Shown here piece by piece: positions 1 through 15,000 of a DNA stretch of 64,000 bases. Position 1 is the stretch's first letter, and every line of letters starts with the position of its first letter. Below the pieces are notes generated by a model. That model was not told the DNA's origin. It did not search any database and saw nothing but the letters and a program-made list of their open reading frames with translations. This DNA comes from Phycisphaerae bacterium (lineage in GTDB: Bacteria; Chloroflexota; Anaerolineae; 4572-78; J111): contig JANQQF010000086.1 in assembly GCA_028285035.1 (NCBI GenBank), forward strand, positions 52,414 to 116,413, in the 5' to 3' direction. Position numbers and translations under genes: made by a program.

Positions 1-2
1 GT

Positions 3-3000
3 CAGATTGCGACCAGTGACACAGTAGCTGGTGATTTCTCAACTTGGAATGATAGTTATCAACTCCTGTTAGGTGATGAGGTCACAGGAAATCGATCTTG
101 GTCAGGAGAATTGCATTTGGTAGCGATTTATGATCGGGCCTTAACCGCAGCCGACGTATTGCAGAACTTTGCAACGGTTGAAATAGACCCAAGACCACTC
201 CCCACAGCTAATTTTACGGTGGATCGCCTGGAAGGTCCGGCTCCCTTGCGAGTCAATATAACGGATCAATCCAGCGAGGCTGATCTCTATGAGTTTGATT
301 TTGAGGAAGGGACCCCCCTTGCTCCTCATAAGAACTCACATCTATACACAGAGCCAGGTGAACATACCCTTAGTCTGGTCGTGACTAACCCTACTGGTAA
401 TAGTACGCCTAAAACTGTAACGATTAACGTACTTGATCCGGTTCAACCAGAATTAATTATGACCTTAAATGGCTCGGCCAGCGTCGTAGCAGGAGATCCG
501 ATTAACTATAGCCTATCTGTAGAAAATACCGGAACTGCCCCAGCTTACAATGTGGTCGCAACGAATAAATTACCAAGTGGGGCTACTTATGTTAGTGGGG
601 GGACTCTGGTTGGTAATACCGTCCAATGGACAATTCCTCAATTGGACCCAGGCCAAACCACCACGCCTTTAGAGTGGGTGGCAACTGCTGATAATAGTAT
701 CCTAAATGCTGAATATGAGGTGGTGGCCAGCCAGGAGCAAGAGACTCTCCTCCCGCTGTTGCCCACCGATACTGCCTCTGTCGATGAAGATTATGGTCGA
801 AGTGTTGCGTTGAGTGGTAACCGCGCAGCCGTAACCAGTAAGAATGCCTCGATTTATATTTTTGAACGTGATAGCAGTAGTGGCTGGCAGCAAAGCTATC
901 ACCTCGTTGGGTATAGTGGGAAATTAGCTCTGCAAGGCGATACTTTGGTCGTCGCCCAAAGTAGTGATGATGAATTGGCCGACAATGCTGGAGCAATTTA
1001 CATTTTTGAATATAACGGGGCCTATTGGGAGGCTCCGATCAAAATGATGGCCCCTGACGGAGTGAGTGAGGATTATTTTGGCTCAGCCATCGCTTTAGAT
1101 GGCGACATTATTGTCGTTGGGGCTGAGGAAAAAGATGATCAATCGGGGGCTGTCTATACTTTAGAGCGGAGTGGCGGTGTTTGGGGCCAACCTGTGCGTT
1201 TGCCCCAGCCAACAGGTAGCATCTTCTTTGGTGATGCTGTCGCTATTGATGGGAATACCATTGCTGTCAGTGATGCGAGTACTCCACCTGGGATGCCTTA
1301 TGAAGGGGCTGTTTATCTCTATGAGCAAGATGGGAGTAGTTGGAGTCAAAGCCAAATCCTGACACCTCCGATCGCAATTGATTATCCTCTTTTTGGGACA
1401 AGTATCGCGCTTGATGACGGTCTGTTGTTGGTAGGCGCGCCAGGAGAGAATGTTGATGATGGCGATGGGGATCCCAATGATGATGATCAGGTCGGCGCCG
1501 CTTATATTTTCGAACATAACGGTACAGAATGGACCCAGTCCGCTCGCCTGATCGCCAATGATGGCGACTATTATATGTCGTTTGGCACCGTTGTAGATAT
1601 TGATAAAGATATAGCCGTGATTTCAACCGGAGCTTATGTTCTTGATGCAGCGAGCCCTGATAAGGTTTATGTCTTTAGACGAAGCGGTTCGGAATGGATT
1701 CAGCAAAATCAATTTAACTCTGATGATTTCAGTACACCCTTTTCGGGGCAGGTTGATGATAATCGTGTTATTGTTGCCGCACCTAATATTCAGACCATCG
1801 TGACCGAACCTGATGGTCCAGGTAATGCCTATATTCATGATTTGAGCGTCGCAGCGACAGGTGAAACAATCGTTACCACCGATATTGATAATCAGACGTT
1901 GGCCCACTGGCCGTTTGATGAGAGTAGTGGCACCCGATTTGATGCCACAGATAATAATCACGACTTACCTGAAGTTGGTACGGTCGGAACCGTCCAACGA
2001 GATGGTAATACAGGAGTGGCTCCGGCGGGGGGTAACTATCTATCAACCCCTGATGGTCCGCTGGTTCAGGGAAATTTGACAATAGCAGGTTGGTTCAAGC
2101 TAGATGACGTAACTGACGAATGGCAGACGATTGTCGCCCGTCATGAAAGTGATGGCGATAAGAGTTTCCGTCTGGATTTCCCCCACACAGGCAAAGTGAG
2201 ATGGACCGTGACCGGAGAAGGGGCCTCAAATGTGATTGTGCACGGCACTACGCCCTTGGTGAATAATCAGTGGTATCACGTCGCTGCCGTGTTTGATGCC
2301 TCGGCCCAACAGATGCAACTATATTTTAATGGCGTGCTTGACGATGAGAAGAGCACAGGCTTTAGCCAGATTCGGACGGGGTCAGGCTCCCCGCTCAAGT
2401 TTGGGAAGTCGATGTATGGGGGGCTAGATGATTGGTATATGTTTGATCGGGTGCTAACGCCCGAGGAGATCGCAGGGCTATACGATGGTAGCTGGCCCTA
2501 TCCCGAACCCACCCCATCCTTCGCAAGCTATGGTAATCGTGGGTTTGGTTCATCGACCAATCCCTTAGGGGTTACCTTTACAAACGAATCAACCGATGCT
2601 GATCAATATGTTTGGGATTTTGGGGATAGTTCTGATCCCGATTATAAGAATGACCCCTCCCCCACCCATTACTATAACACGCCAGGTACTTATGATGTGT
2701 CCTTGATCGCAATTGGGCCAGGGGGAAGTGAGAGCACCACTAAAGTTGGCCATGTTGTGGTGGTAGATTCTAGCGAAATTCGAGGCGAGACGGACTTACA
2801 AGCCATTTATACCTTCACCGAAGGGGAGGGGGCCATCGTTCATGATCTGTCTGGGGTAGAGCCTGCCCTTGATTTGACTATTAATGATGCGACTGATCCT
2901 GCCATAACGTGGAATCAAGATGAGGGGACACTGTCTCTTAACACGAGCAACACACTCTCCTCTGGGGGACCTGCTACGAAACTGATCAATGCTATTCAAG

Positions 3001-6000
3001 CGAACCAAGAGCTAACCCTCGAAGCTTGGCTTGAGCCAGCCAATACCAGTCAAGATGGGCCAGCTCGAATTGTCTCCATTTCGGGTAGTGCTGATGAGCG
3101 TAATGTAACCTTGGGGCAAGGTCTGTGGGGAGATGATCCCTCAGATTTATACAACGTTCGATTACGCACCAGTAACACCAACCTCAATGGCTCAGACGGG
3201 GTGATTGCCTCCCTTTCAGGGAGCTTGACCACTGATTTAACCCATGTCGTGTACACGCGTGACCCGGCAGGGCAGGTTAAGCTCTATCTAAATGGGGTTG
3301 AGGTTGCCGAAGAAACAATTGAAGGCGATTTCTTGGGCTGGGATAGTACCATGGCACTTCTCTTGGGCAATGAAACAACTGGGGATCGGCCTTGGCTAGG
3401 GACATACCATTTGGTCGCTATCTATAATCGTGCTTTAAGTCTGGAGGAGGTGGCTGATAACTATGGGGCTGGGGCAGCCGCTGGTCCGGTGTGGACGCCA
3501 CCACTTGTGGTAGATTTTGGCACCATTCAAACGACGGTTCCAGCTAATTTCCCCATTCAATTCCTAAACTACACCACAAACCAAGGGGATACCCCTACAT
3601 ATCTGTGGGACTTTGGTGATGGAAATACAAGTACAGAAGCCAGCCCAACTCATACGTATAGCACACCGGGTGATTATACCGTCAGCCTGACGGTCAATGA
3701 TGGTCAAGGTCAAGAAGAAAGTGAGATTAAGACCGACTTTATTGAAGTGATTGCCTCAGATGAACCCCTAGCCCATTGGCCTCTGGAAGAGACGGGCGGA
3801 ACCCGAACTGATGACACCGGCAATGAACATCATTTGGCGGAAACGGCTTCGATTGGGGCGACCGATGGGCAGGATAGTCTAGGGGCGTCCTTCCTTGGCA
3901 ACGCCCACCTCTTTACAAATGATGGCCCACTCGTAAGTCAAGATTTGACCGTGGCTGGTTGGGTCAAGCTCGATGATGCGGCCACGCCGTGGCAAACTTT
4001 GATCGCTCGCTATGAAAATAATGGCGGGGACAAGAGCTTCCAACTGCAAGTTGGCGAAGGCGGACAATTGCGCTGGGCTTTGGTTGGCGAAGGGGTATCG
4101 GGTGTGGTATCCCTCGATGGAGATAGTGTATTAGGCAGTAACACCTGGTATCACGTGGCTGGGGTGTTTGAAGCCTCAAGTCAACAGATGCGGCTCTATG
4201 TAAACGGGACTTTGGATGGAGAGCAAGCGGCTGGCTTTGGCCAATTGCGAACAGGCTCTGGTTCACCATTAAAAGTTGGTCACAACCTGTCCGGAGCCTT
4301 GGATGATGTGTATTTCTATGATCGCGTACTGACTCCAGAGGAGCTTGCCGAGTTGATGGGTAAGGCTGATCGTCATTTCTATGTTGATCAGGATGCCACG
4401 ACTGGAGCGAATGATGGCACCGCTTGGAGCGATGCTTATACCGAATTGCAAAGTGCCCTGACCATAGCCCAAAGTGGCGATACCATCTGGGTGGCTGATG
4501 GGACGTATCTCCCCGATTACGATGTTGACACTCAACTCCACACCGGAGATCGAATGGCGACCTTCCAGTTACCAGCTAGTGTGGCGGTGTATGGAGGCTT
4601 CGATGGTACTGAAACATCTCTGGATCAGCGGAATTGGCAAGCGAATGAAACGATCTTGAGTGGTGATTTGGCGGGCAATGATGATGATTTCACCAACAAT
4701 GACGAGAACAGCTATCACGTTGTGGTGACAAGCCCTGAGGCAGGCACGACGACGATTTTAGATGGCTTTACCCTGACCGGCGGTAATGCCAATGATAGCG
4801 TAGAGTTTGATGGGGGTGGGCTGTATAGCGAGGATGGTTCACCCACGTTGGTCAACCTGACTTTCATCAATAACACTGCCACAAATGATGGTGGCGGGAT
4901 GTTTAACTGGAAGGGTAGCCCGACTTTAACCAACATCACCTTTGAGAATAACGTGGCCACGGCTGATGGCGGTGGATTGCGCTCACGAGTGGGTAACCCA
5001 ATCTTGACCAACATCACATTCACAAACAATGAAGCTAAATTTGGTGGTGGTATGTTTGGGAGTAATGGCGATCCAACCTTAACCAACGTTGTCTTTAACG
5101 GCAACACGGCTAGCCAAAGTGGGGGCGGGCTGCGTAATAATACCAGTAATCCTACCCTCACTCATATTACATTTTATAATAATACTGCTTCCGCCAGAGG
5201 TGGTGGGATGCACAACTGGGATAGTAACCCAGTGCTAGTCAATACGATTCTGTGGGGGAATAGTGATACCCACGGTATTGATGAATCAGCCCAGATCCAT
5301 AACGAAGGCACCAGTGCGCCCGTTGTGAATTACAGCTTGATCCAAGATTGGGCGAGTGGGGGCACCGGCAATCTCAGTGATGACCCCCTCTTTGTTGACG
5401 CCGCCAATGGCGACTTGCATCTCCAACCCGGTTCACCTGCGATTGATGCTGGGGATAACGGGGCAGTACCTGCTGAGGTCACGACCGATTTAGACGGCAA
5501 TGCACGGCTTGTCAATGCCACGGTGGATATGGGGGCCTATGAGGCAACGGATACGATTATTCCCTCGCCTGAACCTCTAGCCCATTGGCCTTTGGAGGAG
5601 ACCAGCGGGTCCCGAACCGATGCTACTGGCAATGAGCACCATTTGGCGGAAACAGCTTCAATTGGGGCGACGGATGGGCAAGATAGTCAAGGCGCGTCCC
5701 TACCCGGCAATGCCCACCTCTTTACCGCTGATGGGCCGCTCGTGAGCCAGGATTTGACCGTGGCTGGCTGGGTTAAGCTCAATGCTACAACCGATCCGTG
5801 GCAAACCTTGATCTCTCGCTATGAAAATAATGGGGGAGACAAAAGCTTCCAACTACAATTAGGTACAGAGGGACGATTGCGCTGGGCTTTGGTTGGCGAA
5901 GGGGTATCGGGTGTGGTTTCGCTGAATGGGGATACTGCCTTGAGTAGTGATATCTGGTACCACGTGGCTGGGGTATATGAAGCCTCAAGCCAACAGATGC

Positions 6001-9000
6001 GGCTCTATGTTAATGGCAGTTTGGACGGTGAGCAATCGGCTGGCTTTAGTCAATTACGAACGGGCTCTAACTCACCGCTGAAACTAGGCAATGGCCTGGC
6101 GGGAGTCTTGGATGACTGGTATGTGTATGACCGCGTTTTGACTGTGGAAGAGCTGGCAGTGTTGATGAATAAAGCGGATCGTCATTTCTACGTTGATAAA
6201 GATGTTACGACCAGTGCGAATGATGGTACATCGTGGGCGGATGCCTTTACCGAGCTGCAAAGTGCCCTAACCATCGCCCAAAGTGGTGATACCATCTGGG
6301 TGGCTGACGGGACGTATCTCCCTGATTACGATGTTGAGACCCAGCTCCACACTGAAGATCGAACCGCTACTTTCCAACTGAAGTCAGGTGTGGCGATGTA
6401 TGGAGGTTTCAATGGTACTGAAACCTCTCTGGATCAGCGAGACTGGCAAGCAAATGAGACCATTTTGAGTGGTGATTTGTTGGACGATGATGGGACCGAC
6501 TTTAATGAAACGCCCCATGATGATAATAGTCATCATGTTGTAAATAGCAGTGGGACTAATCCAAATACCATTTTGGATGGCTTTACCATTAGGGCCGGTA
6601 ATGGTGATGGTGGTCCCATTTCTGATGGGGGCGGTCTCTATAATGGTGATGGCTCACCGGCTCTGACCAACCTGATTATCAAAGATAACCGGGCTGGACA
6701 TGGTGGGGGGATGTTTAACTGGAGTGGTAATCCCACTCTAACCAATGTGACCTTTAGTAATAATGTGGCCGATCCTTATTTGGGCGGTGGTTTTTACAAC
6801 CGAGAGGGTGCGCCCAAGCTAACCCAGGTCATATTTGAGTTTAATAGTGCGTTGAGTGGTGGTGGTGTCTATAACTATGACGGTGCGTCCAACATAACGA
6901 ATGCTGTCTTTAGAAATAATACAGCGGGTTCGTTGGGTGGGGGCTTGGTTAATCGAGATGGCACCCCAACCTTAATCAATGTGACCTTTAGTGGAAATGA
7001 ATCGCTAACAGATGGCGGTGGGATCGTCAATCTAAATGACACCTTGACCTTGGTGAACGCCATTTTATGGGGGAATACCGATGCCAGCGGCGATGAACAA
7101 TTAGCCCAGATTAATGATGAACTTTCAGATAGTGCTGTGATTAATCACAGCTTTATCCAAGGCTGGCCGGACGACGGCAGCATGAATCAAAATACCGATC
7201 CGCTCTTTGTTGATGCGGTCAGTGGCGATCTGCGGCTTCAGCAGGGTTCGCCTGCAACCGATGCAGGTGATACCAGTGCGGTGCCTGCCACACTCACCAC
7301 CGATTTGGCGGGCAATCCGCGTATCATTAACGGTATCGTCGATATAGGTGCCTATGAAGCTACGATGGGCGGCGAGGTGACCGGAACAATTACCCCCGAA
7401 GAGGGCGGTGAGATTGTCGAGCCCTTCACGGGTGCTCAGGTCATCTTCCCCAGTGGCGCGGTAGAGCAGCCTGTGGTGGTTACGATGACTGAAATTGAGC
7501 CGGAACCAATTGATGCCTTAGGGTTAACCCCGATTGTGACCTTTGATCTACAAGCCTTTACCCTGGATGATCCGCCAATCGAAGTGACTGAGTTTGCCGA
7601 GCCAGTCACCATCGTCGTGCCTTATGATGAGGGTGTGTGTGATCAGCAAGCTGATCCTGAGTGTGAAGAGATCTTAACCCTCTTCTGGCGCAAAGATTTG
7701 GGGATCCATTGGTATCCCTTTGCCGATAGCCAAGCCTTGACGGACCTCAATCAGGTAGTGGGCACCATCGATCACTTTAGCCAAGTGTCAATTATGAATG
7801 CAACCGATACCCCCCTTGGTCCTCCTGAGGGGATTACACTGCCTTCAGTCAGCGGGATTGGCTCCTCAGAATTTACCGGGGCGGCCACAATGAATGTGCC
7901 CATTGAGATTCCACCTGTGGCGGGCGGCTCCCTCCTCAATTTGAGCTTGAACTACTCCAGCGATGTGGTCAACTCGATTCGTAACCGGGCTGAAGCCAAA
8001 GGGGAGAAGCTGTGGAGCTACAAAACTCAAGCCAGTATTTATGGTTTGGGTTGGGATTTGGCGGGGTTGCCGATGATTGGCCAAGCTCAACTTGGTCCTT
8101 TTGGGCACATTTTCCAACTTCCTAGTTTGAACATCGATGGTTCTCACATGATGTATTATGATTTCTCAAATAATGGCCTGGGTTGGGAAACTCAACCTCT
8201 TTCTTTTAATCGGATAGAAACAAACCGGGATTGGGATTCGGCTTGGCATAATAGTAATGATGTTTGGCGAGATGAGGCTTGGCGAGACATCAACAATTTT
8301 TATTGGGATGTTTCAGATCGTCACCAGCAAAATAATAATAATGATCCTCTTGTTTACCAAGCGTGGGACCATAATGGGACCCATTATATATTTGATGTAC
8401 AACAACGGTTCCGTGATTGTAATAGAGACAAATGGCGATCAGCAGGGTTTTATGTCACACAAATTACCGATGTACATGGGAATAGCGTTAAGATTGATTA
8501 TGAGATAGAGCAGCCTAACAATGCTAAATGTAATCTAAAGGCTCTCGGTGAGGATGATCTGTACACTTCAGCTATCCGTCCAAATACAATTAGATTTATT
8601 CCTAGTGGTGCAAGTAGTGAAACAGTCAAAATCACCTTTCATCAGGTCCATAATAGGCCTGAGGGTGCCACGACGATGGAATCAAATAATTACAGAACGA
8701 CCGAGCAAATTGGGCAACCCTTTTATTCCGAATGGAGAGTTATTGGCATTGAAGTTGAAGCTAAAAATGATCAAGGAGTTTGGCAAACCTATCGTAATTA
8801 CGATTTAACCCATAAAGCAGTTATGATGTGGCGAGATAAAGAGGATGTTGATACAGAACCTGATGGGGAAATATATAAGCAAAATGAGAAAAATGGGCAT
8901 ATGCTTTTGGAGAAGCTTCAGATCAGTGGGGTTGGTGGTGAATCACTGCCTGAGATGAATTTTAAGTACACTACAGATGAACCTAATGGAAATAAAACGG

Positions 9001-12000
9001 ATGCAGCTTGGAACCACGCTCGTTTGGTCGAAGTAGATAATGGTTATGGAGGTATCGTTAAATTTCAGTATGAAGATAAACCAAATTTGGTCTGTAATAG
9101 TGGTTATCATCTTGACGCAATGGTTGATTTTGATGACGGCGATCCAATTAATCGCAAATTAGGTCGATATGTTGTGCAGGTGATCGAGACCTATGATCAG
9201 GCCGATCGTGTTTCACGAGTCGAATTTGAGTATCACGATCCTGAATGTCGGATCGATTACGCCGAAAACCCTAATGATTTGTTGGCAAGGATAGGTGATC
9301 GAGATGACGCGCGGTTGCAAGTAAGCGCGACAGGTAGTCCTTGGTTTATGGGCTTTGGTAAAGTCATTCGAAAAAATAATGATGGTGATAATCAATCCAT
9401 CAACGAGATCCACAGTAATTACCACACAATCCAGCATCGTTCTGAGGTCGGGAATATTCCCCATGCCGCTGCCGGACGCCCCTCTCTGGTTGAGATAAAA
9501 GTGGGTACGACTGTCCTTCAATCCTCAGCGACAACTTGGACCTCTAAGGATGTTACTGCCATTCCTAATAACATAGGATGGGACTTACAATTAGAGTGGG
9601 TTTATAAAGAGCAAGAGGTTGAAACACTGGATACGAAGCAGACAAAAACTGACTATCACTATGGGGCTAATGTTAACAGTACTGTAGATACGCCCGATTC
9701 CTATGGTTATCCCAGCCAAATCATCGCTTATGGGGAAGCGGGTAATCCAAATGATAATTTGATTACCGCAATTACATATAATCATAATCATACCACAGGT
9801 GTCACCCAACCCTATATTCTAGGGCTTCAGAAACAGGTTGAGGTTAGAGGCTATGATGGGGAGAGTACTAATGCTCTGTTGCGACATACGGAATATTATT
9901 ACGACCAAAACCCTACTCATCGTAATAATCTGAATATCAACCAAAAACCGACTAAAGGCTATCTTAATGCTGTTATTCAGCAGGTTGACGATGATGGACA
10001 AGAGCAGCTAACCCGTTCTTATTACGAAGATCCAAATAATCCTACCTTCAACAACAATCCTTATGGTAATTTAACTCGGGTGGTTGATGCCAACGGAAAT
10101 GAAACCCAAACCGAGTATGATGATATCCATCACGTTCTGCCGATTAAGATTACCAACGCAAAAGGTCAAGCGGTCGAGTTTGACTACGATTATGTGCAAG
10201 GTTTGGTGACCAAGGAGACGGATGCCAATTATCAAGAAACAGCTTATGGCTATGACGGTTTGGGGCGCTTAAAGTGGGTAATTCAACCCGGCTATAGTGA
10301 TCATAATGAAAGTACGCCTACCCTAAAATACACCTACTCAAGCGTTGGGACGATTCCCTTTAGGGTTACGGCACAACAGCGTGTTGATACTGATGGCGAA
10401 GCTGTTAAATATATTTCCAACTACTCCTTCTATAACGGCCTAGGACAGTTGGTCCAAACCCATGCGTTGGCCGAGACCGAAGACGGGACGCAACGATGGC
10501 GAATGACCCGGCAATTCTATAATGCTCAAGGGTTGGTTGAATATGTAGGGTATCCTGAGGATATTGGTAATGGTGGTGGCAACTATTATAATATTTCATC
10601 CTTACCTAACCTAACAACCCATTCTACATATGATGAATTAGGTCGCCCGACGCAAACAACCTTCCCTGATGGGCGAAGTACTTCCGTTCAATATGCTGAC
10701 TGGGAGCAAACCCTGATCGACGCCAATGGACGTACGCGAAAGCATACCTCCGATGCCTTTGGGCGTTTGACAAGGGTTGAAGAATATGAGGGGAACGAGA
10801 CCTCCACGACCCACTACAAATACAATGCTGTGGGTGAGTTGTTAAGGGTTACAGACGCAGCGGAGAATCCCACCCATATTACCTACGATATGCTGGGTCG
10901 CAAGACCAGTATGGATGACCCGGATATGGGGCAATGGTATTACTACTATGATGAGGTAGGGAACCTGATCGCTCAGGTTGATGCTAAAAAGCAAGCGACG
11001 GATCTTTACTATGACGAGCTAAATCGACTGGAAGGTAAAATCTATCGATCTGGTCCAGTCAATCCGATTGGTTATACACGCGGTGACATTGGTCAAGGAG
11101 GTTATACCATTGCCTATACCTATGACCAAGCAGATAATACTCACGGCGCGGGTGTCGGACGACGAACCAGTATGCGTGATGAAGCGGGTACAGTTGACTG
11201 GACATATGATGAGCGAGGTCGCGTCACAAAAGTCACCCGTGACTTCTTGGCTCCCTATAATGGGCTTGACAATAGTCAAGATGGTGATGGCTATTACACC
11301 TTAGCCTATACTTACGACTCCGCTGATCGGGTTCGTACCTTGACCTACCCTGATGGAGAGCAGGTGTCAACCAACCAATTTAGTGCAGGTGGCCTGCCAA
11401 AGCAATTGACCACCAATCTGGCTGGTACCCCTAATAATTATGTCAATAGTGTCAGCTATGACCTTGAAGATCGATTAAGGGAGCTGAACTTGGGGAATAA
11501 CTTGGTCGTCAATTATGTCTTCTATGACCACGACTATAAGGATACCAATACCATCCCTAATGACCCAACGGTTGAGGGGCAAGGCGGGGCTTTGCGGCGC
11601 ATCTATGTAAATGATGGGAACGGTAATGTGATATTCGATGTGGATTCATACATTTATGACAAAGTCGGCAATATCCGAGAATTCACCGATCAATCAGCGG
11701 CGGTTGGGACACGTAACTTAGAATTTACCTATGATGATTTAGATCGACTCAAGACAGCCAGTAGCATGGGTAGCACAACCGCAGCCTACAACTATACCGG
11801 AAGCTATGCGTATGATGCCATTGGTAACTTTGAGAGTCGGAATGGCCAAAATTATGGCTATGATTCTACCCACGGGGGTGGGCCGCATGCGGTTAGCGAT
11901 TATAACGGTAATGAATACTATTACGATGCCAATGGAAATATGAGAGAACGTACCGAAGATGGTACGACCTATGAGCAAGAATGGGATGTTGAAAATCGGC

Positions 12001-15000
12001 TGGCTAAAGTGATTTGGGATGAGGGCAGTGATAAACATACGACTGGCTTTGTCTATGATGGGGATGGTAATCGGCTGCTCAAAATTGAAACCACGCGGGA
12101 TGCGGCTACTAATACGGTCAATCGCTCGGTGACCACCCTCTACATTGGTAAATTGTATGAAGAGACGCTGGAGACCACCGACACGATTTTTGTGACATTG
12201 GTTCCAACGCTGTCCACAGAGCCAGCCGTGGCCCTGTCCGATTCCCCTGAATTGGACTTGCATCGAGCCCCAGGGCTAGCTTATCCCTTATCTGATGATC
12301 TTACCTTGACCCCGAGCTGGGATCAGGATACCTTGATGGCCCCAACCCACCACAAAGACGTAAATCTGGACTATGTGGTGGGGTCATTAGGAGTAGAAAC
12401 CATTAGTCAACCTGACTTTGCCTTGTCTGAAGTATTTAAGGCAAATCTGTCAAGTCAACTAGAAACTACACCCATCCTAACCCCAACCACCGAACTGCCT
12501 GCCGATGTTTCGCAAGATTGGTGGGTCGAGGCTCAAGAGGCGATCCGTTTGGCGGAGTATGACATTACCTGGCAGGAGCAAACCTATCTGCCCGACCAAC
12601 GGCCCGCCTACCAAGCCCCCAACCGGGCCAACAATCTACGCTCCTACTTCACCGAGGAAGGCTTGCGAGTCATACCCCGTGAGAGCGATACCCCCGCCTG
12701 GCAATGGGGCATGACCCTAACGGCCTACGGTTACGAAGGGCAGCTAATTCCCGTTGGCGAAGCGACTCTAGTCATTGAGGGCAACCGCGCCGAATACCAA
12801 TACGAACCATCCCCAACCTCCAACCTCCAACCCTTCGACTTCGCTCAGGATAAGTCTCCCACCTCCCAACCCCCTCTTACAGAATGGTATCTCAATGACG
12901 AACGCGGGGTCGAGCAAGGCTTCACCTTAACTGAACCACCTGGCGAAGCCAAAGTAGGCCAGCCATTGGTGATTGCTCTAGACTTGTTAGGTACGTTACA
13001 ACCTCAGCAGATCAGTGATCAAGAGATTACCTTTAGCAACCAAGCTGGTACCACCCTCCGCTACGGCGGGCTGTATGCCTTTGATGCTACCGGGCGCGAG
13101 TTACCAGCCCGAATGGTGTTGATGGATGGGACTCTTCAAATACATGCTGAAGATGATGAAGCAGTTTATCCGATCACAATTGACCCACTGGTAGAGAATG
13201 CGACCTGGACGGCTGAGGGTGATCAAGCCAATGCAGCTTTTGGAAGTTCAGTCAGTACAGCCGGTGATGTTAATGGGGATGGTTATGATGATATTATTAT
13301 CGGTGCGGCTGAATTTGATATTGATGGTAAAGGCAAAGTATATGTGTGGTATGGGAGTCCTGATGGCTTGGGAGACCCTCAAAACGCCGATTGGACCGCT
13401 GAAGGTGATCAAGATGACTCTGCTTTTGGCAGTTCAGTCAGTACAGCCGGAAATGTCAATGGAAACATAAATGTCAATGGCGACAAATATGATGATATTA
13501 TTATTGGGGCATATAATCATAATTTCTCTAAGGGTAAAGTATATGTGTGGTATGGAGGTCCTGATGGTTTGGGAGACCCCCAAAATCCGGATTGGACGGC
13601 TGAAGGTGATGATCTTTCTGGCTTTGGAGGTTCAGTTAGTACAGCGGGCGATGTTAATAATGATGGGATTGATGACATCATCGTTGGAGCAAGTGGATAT
13701 GATGGTGGTGCAGGCGAACAAAATGAAGGCAAAGTATATGTGTGGTATGGGAGTATTGACGGCTTGGGCGACCCTCAAAACGCCGATTGGACCGCTGAAA
13801 GTAATCAACAATATGCTCTCTTTGGGAGTTCAGTCAGTACAGCCGGTGATGTCGATGGGGATGGTTCTGATGATATCATTGTTGGGGCATACGCGTATAA
13901 TGAAAGCCCAGATAATCCAACTGAAAATGGTTGGGTATTTGTGTGGTATGGGGGGGCGCCTGCTCAAGGATTAGGTCCTAATGGACACCCAGGAAACGCT
14001 AATTGGATCGCTAAGACTGATCAACTTGATTTTTTTGGTATCTCATTGAGTACAGGGGGAAATATCAATGGCGACCCATATGATGACATCATTATTGGAG
14101 CACCAGCATATGATAATGCAGTTGGTATAGGTGCAGGTAAGGCGTTTGTGTGGTATGGGGGTCCTAGTGGCTTGGGAGACCCCCAAAATGCCAATTGGAC
14201 GGTTGAAGGTGATCAAGAGCAAGCTAGTTTGGGTGAACAAGTTAACCTAGCCGGAGATGTTAATAATGATGGTTATGATGACATCATCATTGGAGGAGGT
14301 GGGTACAATGATAACAAAGGCAAAGTGTTTGTATGGTATGGGGGTCCTGGTGGCTTGGGAGACCCCCAAAATGCTGATTGGACGGTTGAAGGTGATCAAA
14401 CCTTAGTTGGTTTTGGTAAGAAGGTTAGTACAGCCGGTGACGTCGATGCAGATGGTTATGATGAGGTTATTGTGGGGATGGCGGGGACTGTTTTTAATGA
14501 TGATCCCGGAACAGTTTTTATCTATCCCTTCGACTATACGCCCCCTCAGAATCCAGACCCAACTACCGCCACCGAAATCAACAATAATATACCACCCAAA
14601 CAATGGACCAACCATGACGATCCTGTCTTTACTTGGAGTGGTGCCACCGACAGCCAAAGTGACATTGCCGAGTATTGGGTTTATTTTGGGTCAGACCCAA
14701 ATGGGGAAAGTACGAACTCAAATGACAAAATCCCACATCCCGTGGACAATGATGATCCTTACGAACCAGACTCAAACCTCCTCTCAGACACGGGCGAATA
14801 CTACCTACGGGTACGAACCAAGGATAGTGTTGGTAACTGGAATGACGAGTGGATCACTCTTTTTGACTATTGGTATGATGCCACAGCGCCGGATAATCCA
14901 GACACGGCCAATGAGATCAAGCATGGAATCATTTCGGAAGTTTGGACAACGCTCAATGATCCGCAATTCACTTGGGATGGAGCCAGTGATCAACATGCCG

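Noticed and set aside
11739..12263. 174-codon minus-strand frame
   Set aside because: Antisense shadow of the RHS coding frame; no homology and no ribosome-binding site.
13195..14530. Regular ~190-bp repeats in the giant gene
   Set aside because: They encode FG-GAP (integrin-like) repeats with DVNGDGYDDIIIGA motifs, not a non-coding array.
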